The notes beneath the pieces were generated by a model, which worked only from the letters and a program-made list of their open reading frames with translations, did not search any database and was not told the origin of the DNA. The position numbers were made by a program, and so were the translations under genes. DNA of 64,000 nucleotides from Streptomyces klenkii (lineage in GTDB: Bacteria > Actinomycetota > Actinomycetes > Streptomycetales > Streptomycetaceae), in contig NZ_RBAM01000006.1 in assembly GCF_003626645.1 (NCBI RefSeq), positions 62,001 to 126,000 on the forward strand, written 5' to 3'. This document shows positions 23,029 to 30,880 of the stretch, in pieces. Numbering within the stretch: position 1 is the stretch's first letter; each line of letters begins with the position of its first letter.

Positions 23029-23898
23029 GTGAACCACCCCGCCCGGCTACGTGACGCCATCGCCGCGGACGGCACCACCCCCCTCATCGGCATCTTCGAC
23101 ATGTTCTCCGCCTCCGTCGCGGCCCGGCACTACGACGGCATGTTCGTCTCCGGCTTCGGCTTCGCGGCCTCGCACTACGGCCTTCCCGACATAGGTTTCA
23201 TCGCCTGGCCCGACATCGTCGCCTTCGTGCAGCGGCTGCGCCTCGCCTTCCCCGCGCAGCACCTGCTCGTCGACATCGACGACGGCTACGTCGATCCCGA
23301 GACCGCCTGCCACGCCGTCCAGCAGCTGGAGGCCATCGGCGCCTCCGGAGTGATCCTGGAGGACCAGCAGCGGCCGCGCCGCTGCGGGCACGTCGACGGC
23401 AAGCAGATCCTTCCCCTCCAGGAGTACCTGGACAAGCTCAACATGGTCCTCGAATCCCGCCGCGACCTCGTCGTCGTCGCCCGGACCGACGCCACGGAGG
23501 AGCAGGAGATCCTGCGGCGCGCCAAGGCCCTGGCCGCCACCGACGCGGACGTCCTGCTCGTCGACGGCGTCCGCAGCACCGACTGGATCCGCAAGGTCCG
23601 GGACGTCATCGGCGACAAGCCCCTCCTCTTCAACCAGATCGCGGGCGGCAAGTCGCCCCGGCTGTCGCTGCCGGAGCTGTCCGGGCTCGGCGTGGACGTG
23701 GCGATCTACAGCACCCCGTGCCTCTTCGCCGCGCAGTCGGCCATGGACGAGGCCCTGGCCGGGCTGAAGGCCCGGGACGGGCGGCTGCCCGAGCACACCC
23801 CCGACAGCATCGGCGTCGCCGAATGCCTGGCGCTGCTGGAGAAGAACATCAGCCGTCACCACGGCCGGGCCCTGACCGCCGCGCCCGGCGCCCACTGA
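23029..23898 (+). CDS. Isocitrate lyase/PEP mutase superfamily enzyme
   Basis: The protein has 289 residues from the GTG at 23029, preceded by GGAGGG. The (beta/alpha)8 barrel shows FDMFSASVAARHYDGMFVSGFG, the Mg2+-binding DIDDGYVDPETA, VILEDQQRPRRCGHVDGKQ in the gating-loop region, and VVVARTDATEE. Cys in RRCGH matches the K-K/R-C-G-H loop of lyases rather than the mutase loop, so a C-C bond lyase (2-methylisocitrate lyase, oxaloacetate decarboxylase-like) is more likely than phosphonate synthesis. No phosphonate genes are nearby. It ends in a strong stem and has a structured leader. Confidence 0.85.
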   Translation: MNHPARLRDAIAADGTTPLIGIFDMFSASVAARHYDGMFVSGFGFAASHYGLPDIGFIAWPDIVAFVQRLRLAFPAQHLLVDIDDGYVDPETACHAVQQLEAIGASGVILEDQQRPRRCGHVDGKQILPLQEYLDKLNMVLESRRDLVVVARTDATEEQEILRRAKALAATDADVLLVDGVRSTDWIRKVRDVIGDKPLLFNQIAGGKSPRLSLPELSGLGVDVAIYSTPCLFAAQSAMDEALAGLKARDGRLPEHTPDSIGVAECLALLEKNISRHHGRALTAAPGAH

Positions 23899-23931
23899 CC
23901 GCACCCCTTCCCCATCCGGCCCTCCGGGGCC

Positions 23932-23973
23932 GCCCGTGGCCGCGCCCCCATCCCCTCCGGCGCGGCCACGGGC
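23932..23973 (+). terminator. 15-bp stem terminator
   Basis: Arms 23932-23946 and 23959-23973 pair perfectly around a 12-base C-rich loop, 34 bases after the stop of the PEP mutase-family gene. CTGTTC follows. Confidence 0.8.
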
Positions 23974-24006
23974 CTGTTCACCCCCGGCCCGGTGCACGTG
24001 CAGCGG

Positions 24007-24040
24007 CATCCGGTGAACCCGCGGGGACATCCGGTGAACC
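24007..24040. repeat. Direct repeat CATCCGGTGAACC
   Basis: Exact 13-base copies at 24007-24019 and 24028-24040, starts 21 bases apart (two helical turns). Each contains the partial dyad CCGGTGAACC. They lie 87 bases before the P-loop gene start and may be an operator pair. Confidence 0.5.
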
Positions 24041-24126
24041 GGCAGGGTGCGCCACGGCGTCTGAAGGACTGGCCCCGCCGCGAAGGCGGCGGGCGCACAG
24101 CAGCCAAGGGCAGGGGACACCAGACC

Positions 24127-24861
24127 GTGAGCCGGACCGGCACGACCGACAGCAGCACTCCGGCGGGCATACCCGCCGGCGATCCGGCGGATCCCGCGGG
24201 CCCGGCGGCGCAGGCCGGGCCCGCGCCCACGACGGCGCTGCGTCCCAGCGGGCTGGTCGACCTGCGGGCGGCCGGCTGCCGGGCCCCGGCGGTGCTGTCG
24301 TACCCGGCGGGGTCGGTCGTCGTCGTGTCGGGACTGCCCGGCAGCGGCAAGAGCACCCTCATGCGCCGCTGGTCGGCGGCGGCCCCCGCCGTCGATCCAC
24401 GGGCCGCCCACGAGCGGTGGCAGGCGCGCATGCCGGACCGGCTGCCGTACGCGGTCTACCGGCCGTGCGCCCGGCTGGACCACTTCCTGCGGATCCGGGC
24501 CGCCGTGCGCGGCGGGGAGCCCGTCCTGGTGCACGACTGCGGCAGCCGCCCGTGGATGCGGCGCTGGCTGGCCCGCGAGGCCGGCCGCCGGGGCCACGAA
24601 CTCCACCTGGTGCTGCTGGACGTGGGCACGGCGCAGGCGCTGGAAGGGCAGCGCGTACGGGGCCGCCGGGTCAGCCGGCGCGCCTTCACCCGGCACGCGC
24701 ACGGGCTGGGCCGGCTGCTCCGCGGGCTCGACGGCGCCGTGGAGCCGGGCGGCGGAGGCGGGCCCGTGCCGCCGGACGTCGCGGAGGCCGCCTCGCTCGT
24801 GCTGCTGGGCACCACGACCCGCGAGCACGTCTCCGGTCTGGAGTTCCGGCCCGCCCGGTGA
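24127..24861 (+). CDS. P-loop ATPase/kinase-like protein
   Basis: The protein has 244 residues from the GTG at 24127; a longer upstream frame exists but has poor start signals. A Pro/Ala-rich N-terminus precedes VVVVSGLPGSGKSTLMRRW, a Walker A motif as in AAA-type and zeta-toxin/polynucleotide kinase-like proteins. VLVHDCGSRPWMRRWLA is a likely Walker B/catalytic strand, and QALEGQRVRGRRVSRRAF is a basic lid. Small kinases of this type phosphorylate nucleotides, RNA ends or drugs. Genes of this form are common in streptomycetes without assigned roles. Direct repeats lie upstream. Confidence 0.75.
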   Translation: MSRTGTTDSSTPAGIPAGDPADPAGPAAQAGPAPTTALRPSGLVDLRAAGCRAPAVLSYPAGSVVVVSGLPGSGKSTLMRRWSAAAPAVDPRAAHERWQARMPDRLPYAVYRPCARLDHFLRIRAAVRGGEPVLVHDCGSRPWMRRWLAREAGRRGHELHLVLLDVGTAQALEGQRVRGRRVSRRAFTRHAHGLGRLLRGLDGAVEPGGGGGPVPPDVAEAASLVLLGTTTREHVSGLEFRPAR

Positions 24862-24919
24862 CCCGGTCAGCCCGGTGACGCGGGACGCCCGGTGAAGCGG
24901 GACGCCTCGCCCTGCCGGT

Positions 24920-26050
24920 TCAGTACCGCAGGACCGCGGCGAGGCGGTGTTCCTCGGCCAGGGAGTCGTCGGGGACGAACTCGACGTCCGCGCCGCTGTC
25001 GAGCGCGCTCTCGACGATCTCGTCGACGGCGTCCTCGATGAGGGAGCCGTCCGCGCTGAGCGGCTCCGCGGACTCCTCCACCAGCTGCGGGTGGCCGCCG
25101 TTGCCGTCGGTGCGGACGGTCGCCTGGTAGTGGTCCTCGACGGCCAGGAGGGCCACCCGGCCCTGCCGCACCGTCTGCCAGACCTCGTCCAGGCCGGAGG
25201 TGTAGCGGCGGGCCCCGCGCGCGTCGCTGAGCCTGCGCATCACCTCGCCCCTGCGCGCCTCGCGGCGCTCCTCGAAGGCCGGGCGGAGAACCTCCAGGAG
25301 CTCGTGGCCGCTCTTCGCGGCGCCGCTGCCGTTCTCGACCACGGCGGTGATCGCGCCCTGGTCGGGGAAGGCCTCCTTGAAGTGCGCGGTGAGCTCGCGC
25401 AGGCCCACGAGGTACAGGGGCCGGGGGTGCTTCTCGAGAACGCCCGCGAGCGCGCCGGCGACCGTCCGCAAGTACTGCCGTTCGCGCTCGGCCTGGCCCT
25501 CCTCGCGGATGGGCGTGCCGTAGTTCTTGCCCGGCAGCGCGTCCACGTGGTCGGGCAGGGCCGGGTGCACGGGGAAGCCGTTGCCGGTGAACTCGGTGAG
25601 GAGGTCGCCCGCGCCGTCCCACAGGCGGCACTCCCCCTTGGTGACGGCCAGGGCCCAGTACGGCTCCTCCATCCGGGCGGCGGCCACGAGGTTGCGGGTG
25701 AGGAAGGTCTTCCCGACCACCACGCGCTGGGGCACCGAGCGCGGCAGGTACCACACGTGGTGCTCGCCGGGGGCCGCGAGGATCAGCAGCCCGTCGCTGG
25801 TGTGCGTCAGGTCCACCCCGGCGACGGCCGCGTCCAGCTGCCCCTCGACGTCGGAGCGTACGGACCGGGAGACCCCGGCGTCCTCGGCGAGCCGGCGCTT
25901 GGCCTCGGCGACGGTGTTCCGCAGCCGGACGGGGTCCTCGGGGCTGTAGGGGGAACGCCGGGTCGTCGGCACGAGCAGCGAGACCGCCGGATAGGGCCGC
26001 TCTCCGCGCAGATCGCGGAGGATCTCGTCGGTCAGGTCGCCGATGTCCAT
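24920..26050 (-). CDS. baeRF3-type eRF1-domain protein
   Basis: The protein has 376 residues from the ATG at 26050, after a TAGGAGAA site. It has the bacterial archaeo-eukaryotic release factor family 3 layout: YPAVSLLVPTTRRSPYSPEDPVRLRNTVAEAKRRL near the start, HTSDGLLILAAPGEHHVWYLP, then a middle eRF1-domain-2-like part with PLYLVGLRELTAHFKEAFPDQG and a C-terminal domain (GRVALLAVEDHYQATV, ADVEFVPDDSLAEEHRLAAVLRY). It lacks a clear GGQ motif, so a ribosome-associated or nuclease-like role in stress is more likely than peptide release. It is divergent from the DM13 gene. Confidence 0.82.
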   Translation of the reverse strand: MDIGDLTDEILRDLRGERPYPAVSLLVPTTRRSPYSPEDPVRLRNTVAEAKRRLAEDAGVSRSVRSDVEGQLDAAVAGVDLTHTSDGLLILAAPGEHHVWYLPRSVPQRVVVGKTFLTRNLVAAARMEEPYWALAVTKGECRLWDGAGDLLTEFTGNGFPVHPALPDHVDALPGKNYGTPIREEGQAERERQYLRTVAGALAGVLEKHPRPLYLVGLRELTAHFKEAFPDQGAITAVVENGSGAAKSGHELLEVLRPAFEERREARRGEVMRRLSDARGARRYTSGLDEVWQTVRQGRVALLAVEDHYQATVRTDGNGGHPQLVEESAEPLSADGSLIEDAVDEIVESALDSGADVEFVPDDSLAEEHRLAAVLRY

Positions 26051-26246
26051 GGGTGTTCTCCTACCGCCGCGGCCTCCGGGACCCTTACAGATCACCAGAA
26101 ACACCCCGCACCAGCCACCCCAGCGCCACCAGACGGGGACGCCGGCGGGGGACGTAAGACTTTCGTCACCGGAATGACGGACCCGGGCCGGGCCGGATCG
26201 CGTTCCAAGGGGTGAAGAGAACACGCCGGGCTTACGGAGGCAGGAA

Positions 26247-26783
26247 ATGGGACGTGTACGACGGGTGCTGCGCAAGCCGGTCGTCATCGGAGTGCTGGTC
26301 GCGGGAGCCCTCGCGGTGGCCGCGGGGCTGGTGTGGTTCCAGCCGTGGAAGCTGTGGGTGGACGAGACCGTACGGGAGTCCGTGCCGTCGGCCGCCGGCT
26401 CCGCGCGGGCGGGCGGCGGCACGGGCGGCGTGCGGACCCTGGCCACCGGCGACCTGATCAGCCACGAGCACAGCACCAGCGGGAAGGTGCGCATCCTCCA
26501 GCTGCCCGACGGGAGCCGCACGCTGCGCATCGAGAACCTCGACACCAGCAACGGCCCCGACGTCAAGGTCCTGCTCAGCGACGCCCCGGTGAAGAAGGGA
26601 CGGGACGGGTGGTACGTCTTCGACGACGGCGCGCACCGCAGCCTGGGTTCCCTCAAGGGGAACAAGGGCGACCAGAACTACGCCCTGCCGGCCGACGTGG
26701 ACCTGTCCCGCTACACCAGCGTCAGCATCTGGTGCGACCGCTTCGACGTCTCCTTCGGGGCGACCGCCCTCAAGCCCGTCTGA
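26247..26783 (+). CDS. DM13 domain, membrane-anchored protein
   Basis: The protein has 178 residues from the ATG at 26247, after GGAGGCAGGAA. A basic start and one membrane helix (about 12-33) anchor a C-terminal DM13 domain (about 65-175): GDLISHEHSTSGKVRILQLPDGSRTLRIENLDTSNGPDVKVLLSD, then GSLKGNKGDQNYALPADVDLSRYTSVSIWCDRFDVSFGAT. The single Cys in WCDRF is the proposed redox/heme residue of DM13 domains. It probably acts on the outer face of the membrane in electron transfer or protein hydroxylation. It is convergent with the next gene. Confidence 0.88.
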   Translation: MGRVRRVLRKPVVIGVLVAGALAVAAGLVWFQPWKLWVDETVRESVPSAAGSARAGGGTGGVRTLATGDLISHEHSTSGKVRILQLPDGSRTLRIENLDTSNGPDVKVLLSDAPVKKGRDGWYVFDDGAHRSLGSLKGNKGDQNYALPADVDLSRYTSVSIWCDRFDVSFGATALKPV

Positions 26784-26785
26784 CC

Positions 26786-26826
26786 GCGGGCCCGTCCGGC
26801 CGTGGGTCCGTCCGGCGTGGGCCCGC
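26786..26826. terminator. Terminator between convergent genes
   Basis: GCGGGCCC (26786-26793) pairs with GGGCCCGC (26819-26826), with CCGTCCGG repeats in between. It lies between the ends of the DM13 and secreted-protein genes. Confidence 0.5.
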
Positions 26827-26835
26827 CCCGCCACG

Positions 26836-27381
26836 TCAGGCGACGTCGATCGTGGCCGCGACGGGCGCGGTCCCGGAGACCTCGCAGGTGACGGTCACGC
26901 CGAAGACGTGCACGGTGGCGTCGCCCGGCGCGATGGTCGCGGCTCCCGGCGCCCCGAGGCCGACCGAGGCCGTTCCGCCGGTGAGCGTGACGGTCGAGCC
27001 GCTGGGCACCGTACCGGCGTTGGTGAACCCGGTGGCTGTTACGGAGCCGGTCGCCGAGCCGCCGAGGGCGAGGACCATCTCGCCGGTGGCGGCGCGGGCG
27101 GGCACGTCGACGGGGACGGTCAGCGCGGTGGTGACCTCGACGGACACATCCGCGGTCGAGCCCTGCGGCGCGCTGGCGGGTGCGGTCACGGTGACGAGGA
27201 GGGACTGGACGCCGCCGGGGGCGCCGGGGCCGGTGCAGGTGTAGCCGACGGTGACGGCGTCGGCGGCCGCGGCGGGCGGGGCGCCGAGGACGGTGCCCGC
27301 CCCCGCCAGTACGGCGGCGACTGCCGCGCCCGTGATCGTCCGGCCGCGGTTCCGCTGTGTGCGGGTGTGGGGGATGCTCAT
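26836..27381 (-). CDS. Secreted beta-sandwich-like protein, unknown function
   Basis: The protein has 181 residues from the ATG at 27381 (MSIPHTRTQRNRGRTITGAAVAAVLAG). A signal peptide ends near APPAAAA (about 42). The mature part is Val/Thr/Gly-rich: YTCTGPGAPGGVQSLLVTVTAPASA, then TVHVFGVTVTCEVSG. Two Cys (one near each end) likely form a disulfide closing an Ig-like or beta-sandwich fold, as in actinobacterial surface proteins. No enzyme motif. It is convergent with the DM13 gene and separated from it by a stem. Confidence 0.65.
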   Translation of the reverse strand: MSIPHTRTQRNRGRTITGAAVAAVLAGAGTVLGAPPAAAADAVTVGYTCTGPGAPGGVQSLLVTVTAPASAPQGSTADVSVEVTTALTVPVDVPARAATGEMVLALGGSATGSVTATGFTNAGTVPSGSTVTLTGGTASVGLGAPGAATIAPGDATVHVFGVTVTCEVSGTAPVAATIDVA

Positions 27382-27519
27382 CGCCGTGCTCCTTCCGTCC
27401 GGCGCCGCGGTGGGCGGGCCGGATCCGAGGACGGGACTGCCGGAAGACCGGCAGGACTGACGTGAACATGTCATCTCTGCCATGGGGCTGCGGAGAAGTC
27501 AACAGCCGTGCGGACGCCG

Positions 27520-28659
27520 CTAGCTCTCCGGGCTCTCCGGCCCCTCCGCGCTTCCCTGACCCTCCGGGCTCTCCGCGCTCTCCGTGCTCACCAAAGCCGT
27601 CAGGGCGGTCAGCCCGCCCGCGGCGAGGGCTTGGCGCTGGCGGTCGGCCGGGGCGCCGCGGCCGAGGAAGAGCCGCAGCAGCCGGTTGACCTCACGCGTG
27701 TCCCCGGCCTCGTCCAGGGCCGGGGTGATGTGCGCGAGCAGGGCGCCGACCGCCTCGCCGGGGCCGCGGCGCCGGCCGTGGGCGTCGATCAGGCCGCGGT
27801 GCAGCCCGTAGCGCGCGGCGTGCCAGTTCGCGGCGTGCAGCATCTCCGGCGGGCAGGGCGCGAGCGGCAGGCCCTCGCGTTCCTCGCGCAGCGCGGTGGC
27901 GACCAGGGCGCGGACGATGCCCGCGAACAGGACCGCGTCCTCGACGGTGAGCTGGACGTCCAGCGCCCGCACTTCGAGGGTGGGATAGCGCTCGGAGACG
28001 CGCGCCTGCCAGTAGAGCTGGCCGGTGTCCATGATCGCACCGGCCCGGAGCAGGGCACCGACCCGCAGGTCGTAGTCGTCCGGTCCCTCGAAGCACGGCG
28101 GCGGGCCGCTGACCGGCCAGCGCCCGAAGATCACCGTGCGCCAGCTGGCGAACCCGGTGTCCCTCCCCCGCCACAGCGGGGAGTTCCCTCCCATGGCCAC
28201 CAGCACCGGCAGCCAGGGCCGCAGCCGGTTCAGGGCGCCGACGGCCGCGGCCCGGCCGGGCACCCCCACGTGCACGTGCATGCCGTTGACGAGCTGCTCG
28301 TCCACCAGGCGCGCCCCTTGCGCCTGGAGCGCCAGGTACCGCCCCTCGCCGGTGACCGGGACCGGGGGCCCGCCGGCCAGCGGAGCGGCGCCGCAGGCGA
28401 CGGGCCGGCACCCCGCCTTCCGCGCCGCCGCGCTGATCGCGTGCCGCAGCCGCAGCAGGTGCCCGCCGACCTCCGCGAGGCCGGTGCAGACGGGGGTGGC
28501 GGCCTCCAGCTGGGCTTGCAGCAGCTCGGACTTGATCTCCCACGCCGCGGCCGTCGTGTGCAGGCCGGAGGCAGCCCGCACCTCCTCCGCCAGCGGCACC
28601 GGCAGCGCCGTGACGGGGTCCAGGAGCAGGTACTCCTCCTCCACCCCCAACGTGATCAT
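27520..28659 (-). CDS. YbdK-type carboxylate-amine ligase (GCS2 family)
   Basis: The protein has 379 residues from the ATG at 28659. MITLGVEEEYLLLD is the ATP/metal-binding start of the glutamate-cysteine ligase 2 family; further blocks are WEIKSELLQAQLEAATPVC, LVDEQLVNGMHVHVGVP, LPVLVAMGGNSPLWRGRDTGFASWRTVIF and VSERYPTLEVRALDVQLTVEDAV. Such enzymes make gamma-glutamyl amides; actinobacterial members are usually of unknown substrate, so ergothioneine (EgtA) is only one option. The C-terminus is a Glu/Ser/Pro-rich tail (STESAESPEGQGSAEG) from a short imperfect repeat at 27525-27595. It is divergent from the SRPBCC gene. Confidence 0.9.
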   Translation of the reverse strand: MITLGVEEEYLLLDPVTALPVPLAEEVRAASGLHTTAAAWEIKSELLQAQLEAATPVCTGLAEVGGHLLRLRHAISAAARKAGCRPVACGAAPLAGGPPVPVTGEGRYLALQAQGARLVDEQLVNGMHVHVGVPGRAAAVGALNRLRPWLPVLVAMGGNSPLWRGRDTGFASWRTVIFGRWPVSGPPPCFEGPDDYDLRVGALLRAGAIMDTGQLYWQARVSERYPTLEVRALDVQLTVEDAVLFAGIVRALVATALREEREGLPLAPCPPEMLHAANWHAARYGLHRGLIDAHGRRRGPGEAVGALLAHITPALDEAGDTREVNRLLRLFLGRGAPADRQRQALAAGGLTALTALVSTESAESPEGQGSAEGPESPES

Positions 28660-28983
28660 GCGACCGTCCGCCCTCTCGTCCGCCGTTCCGCACCGGGGCA
28701 AGGGCTCCCCGGCGTCCCCGCAAGACCCGCCGGCTGGAGGTGTGCCCGGTGGCCGCGGGCGGTAACGGCCGCTGCTCCAGATGCGCCGGGCAGCCCCCCG
28801 CCTCGCCCGGAAGGCCGACAGGGCGATTCCGGCCAATACTGAACCTTGCGGGCACGTCCTCCGCGCGAAGGAACGCCACACGACGGCAACGTGGCACGAC
28901 GCCCACGCAGGGCGGGCCGTACGAGGACGGCCGCACAGAGCACTGCGGCAACGGGGAACCGCGGCACGACGAGAGGGACGCCG
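28660..28983. other. 324-base divergent intergenic region
   Basis: This region lies between the divergent YbdK and SRPBCC genes. It contains AATACTGAACC near 28836 as the only AT-rich promoter-like stretch and GC-rich imperfect stems. I see no gene, repeat or recognisable RNA. Confidence 0.5.
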
Positions 28984-29448
28984 ATGCGGGAAATAGCCAC
29001 CGTGGTAGACATCGCCGCCACGCCCGGCCACGTCTGGCGGATCCTGACGGACCTGGAGCGCTACGGGGAGTGGAACCCCTTCATCCGCGAGGCGTCGGGG
29101 ACGGTCTCGCCCGGCGGCCGGCTGCGGCTGCGGGTCTTCCCGGCACGTCGCCGGCCCATGACGTACCGCCCGAAGGTCAGGGCCGCGGCCCCTGAGGAGG
29201 AACTGCGGTGGCTCGGCCGGACCCTCCTGCCCGGCCTCTTCACCGGAGAGCACCGCTTCACCCTCACCGACCTGGACGGGAACGGCACGCGCGTCGTGCA
29301 GAGCGAGAAGTTCACCGGGGTGCTGGTGCCGTTCCTGCGGCGGAGCATCGCCGCCTGCGTCGCGGACTTCGAGGCGCTCAACCGGGCCCTGAAGAAGCGC
29401 GCCGAGACGACGGCGAAGAAGTGCGCGGAGGCGGCGGGCAGCCTCTGA
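28984..29448 (+). CDS. SRPBCC (START-like) domain protein
   Basis: The protein has 154 residues from the ATG at 28984. The fold is clear from MREIATVVDIAATPGHVWRILTDLERYGEWNPFIREASG at the start, PGGRLRLRVFP, then LFTGEHRFTLTDLDGNGTRVVQSEKFTGVLVPFLRRSIAACVADFEALNRALKKRAE, the long C-terminal helix. Members bind hydrophobic ligands, and some are polyketide cyclases. The gene lies just upstream of the gamma-butyrolactone locus, and an ARE-like repeat (29488) sits just after its end. Alone, function remains open. Confidence 0.85.
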   Translation: MREIATVVDIAATPGHVWRILTDLERYGEWNPFIREASGTVSPGGRLRLRVFPARRRPMTYRPKVRAAAPEEELRWLGRTLLPGLFTGEHRFTLTDLDGNGTRVVQSEKFTGVLVPFLRRSIAACVADFEALNRALKKRAETTAKKCAEAAGSL

Positions 29449-29487
29449 GCCCGCGGGGATCCCCCTGCGAGACCACTCGCACACTAC

Positions 29488-29505
29488 AAACCGGACTGTC
29501 GGTTT
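29488..29505. promoter_or_regulatory. ARE-like inverted repeat 1
   Basis: AAACCG (29488-29493) and CGGTTT (29500-29505) are perfect inverted arms around GACTGT. The AAACCG half-site is that of autoregulatory elements bound by gamma-butyrolactone receptors. It is about 210 bases upstream of the TetR at 29718. Confidence 0.6.
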
Positions 29506-29658
29506 CTCATCTCCAGCCAAAGCCGCAATTCGGTGTATTTGCGGACCACTTACCCCTCACCCACTCCGGTCCGCCGCACCGGCATCACCCGCCGCCAGTA
29601 AGCCGGTCTGCGAGTTACCCATAGATAAGGAGCATTCCGGGCAGGCCAAGTAGAAATC

Positions 29659-29676
29659 AAACCAGTTAGTTGGTTT
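29659..29676. promoter_or_regulatory. ARE-like inverted repeat 2
   Basis: AAACCA (29659-29664) and TGGTTT (29671-29676) are perfect arms around GTTAGT, 42 bases upstream of the TetR start at 29718, in the promoter position. Probable operator for a receptor or for the TetR itself. Confidence 0.65.
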
Positions 29677-29717
29677 CATGTGTTCATGATGTTGTCGAAC
29701 CACCGCAGGAGCTGCCG

Positions 29718-30395
29718 GTGACGAAGCAAGAACGGGCCATGAACACCCGGCACGCGCTGATCCGCTCCGCAGCGCAGGCCTTCGACGAGTTCGGCTACAC
29801 GCGCGCCAAGCTCGCGGGCATCAGCGCCGGGGCCGGGGTGAGTTCGGGCGCCCTGCACTTCCATTTCGACACCAAGGCGGCCATGGCGGCCGCCGTGGAG
29901 TCCGAGGCCACCAGGGCCCTGCACGCCCTGGCCCGGCACGCCCAGCGCAAGAGCCCCTCACCCCTCCAGGCACTCATCGACTCCTCGCACGTCATCGCCC
30001 AGCAGCTGCGCCGGGACGTCGTGGTGCGCGCCGGATTCCACCTCAACTGCCGTACTGCGCACCACTCCGAGGTGAATCTGCACCAGGAGTGGCTGGAGTG
30101 CGTACGCCGTACGCTGGAGCGCTCCGCGGCCCACGGGCAGACCCCGCCCCATGCGGTGCAAGAGGAGCTGACGACCACGGTCGTCGGGGCGACCGCCGGC
30201 TTCGAGGCCCTGGCCCGCCAGGACCACAACTGGCTCTCGCGCCCCGCCCTCACCGGCCTCTGGCACACCCTCCTGCCGCAGATGGCCACCCCCAAGGCGC
30301 TGACGCAACTCCAGGCCGCCGGAACGGAATCCGTCATCAGCGCGACCGGACCCGCTCCCGCACAACCCGCCGCGGCCCACGCGGCCGTCGGCTGA
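29718..30395 (+). CDS. Gamma-butyrolactone receptor-like regulator (pseudo-receptor type)
   Basis: The protein has 225 residues from the GTG at 29718 (VTKQERAMNTRHALIRSAAQAFDEFGYTRAKLAGISAGAGVSSGALHFHFDTK), the ArpA/ScbR-type DNA-binding domain, preceded by AGGAG. Trp in NLHQEWLECVRRTLE matches the ligand-pocket Trp of this family. Counting charged residues gives more Lys/Arg (about 21) than Asp/Glu (about 17), so the protein is basic. This is typical of pseudo-receptors such as ScbR2, which bind other antibiotics rather than the butyrolactone. Two ARE-like repeats lie upstream. It likely modulates the AfsA/receptor pair next to it. Confidence 0.85.
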   Translation: MTKQERAMNTRHALIRSAAQAFDEFGYTRAKLAGISAGAGVSSGALHFHFDTKAAMAAAVESEATRALHALARHAQRKSPSPLQALIDSSHVIAQQLRRDVVVRAGFHLNCRTAHHSEVNLHQEWLECVRRTLERSAAHGQTPPHAVQEELTTTVVGATAGFEALARQDHNWLSRPALTGLWHTLLPQMATPKALTQLQAAGTESVISATGPAPAQPAAAHAAVG

Positions 30396-30454
30396 GGACC
30401 GTCGGCAGAGGACCGACAGCAGAGCCGGGCGGCGGAACGTCGCCGCCGCCCTCG

Positions 30455-30478
30455 GGCCCGCAACCCCCCTTGCGGGCC
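30455..30478 (+). terminator. Terminator after the pseudo-receptor gene
   Basis: GGCCCGCAA (30455-30463) and TTGCGGGCC (30470-30478) pair perfectly around CCCCCC, followed by TTCG. It is 60 bases after the stop. Confidence 0.75.
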
Positions 30479-30616
30479 TTCGCCTTACCCGGGAATTCCC
30501 CCCGAAACCCACCCCTGGTTCCGCTCCGGAACCCACCCCGGAATCCGACCTTCCATCACGTGCCCCGCAGAGCATCCACCCTGGTGAAGCGCGTGAAGGA
30601 ATGTCGTTCACCCTTG

Positions 30617-30638
30617 ACAAACAGGATATCCGGTTTGT
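30617..30638. promoter_or_regulatory. ARE-like palindrome inside a rightward promoter
   Basis: ACAAAC (30617-30622) and GTTTGT (30633-30638) are perfect arms, and GGATATCC (30624-30631) is a palindromic core; only the two linking bases differ (20 of 22 symmetric). TTGACA (30614-30619) overlaps its left end and TAGCGT (30639-30644) follows its right end (19-base spacer). It is the best ARE in the window. Confidence 0.65.
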
Positions 30639-30880
30639 TAGCGTCCTGGCATCGGATCACCGGGGGCCCGCCGCCACGCGCAGCGGCCTCCGGACAGCTT
30701 TCCGATGCCGTGCAGGGGTGACGAGGGGGGGCTCGTGGCCCGTTGGCGCTGTGCGCTCAAAACGGCATCGGCCGGACACCAGGGGGTAAGCGTGGACGTC
30801 ATCAGGCAGCGGTCCTGTCCAGCCCGCCGCCCGGACATCCTCCGCGCGCCCGGCGTCACAGCCGGAGCGCGCGCGGTACG

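Larger units (their letters stand above)
30396..30880. other. 485-base region with an ARE-like promoter and no recognised gene
   Basis: It begins with a terminator (30455-30478). At 30614-30644 a TTGACA and a TAGCGT box flank an ARE-like palindrome, pointing rightward. Downstream, before the receptor gene ends at 30881 on the other strand, I find no convincing open frame: the only frames with start codons (for example GTG at 30735 or 30718) lack codon bias or run antisense through the receptor gene. Confidence 0.5.

Noticed and set aside
23029..23898. PEP mutase as evidence for a phosphonate cluster
   Set aside because: The loop residue pattern RRCGH fits lyases, and no phosphonopyruvate decarboxylase or other phosphonate genes are nearby.
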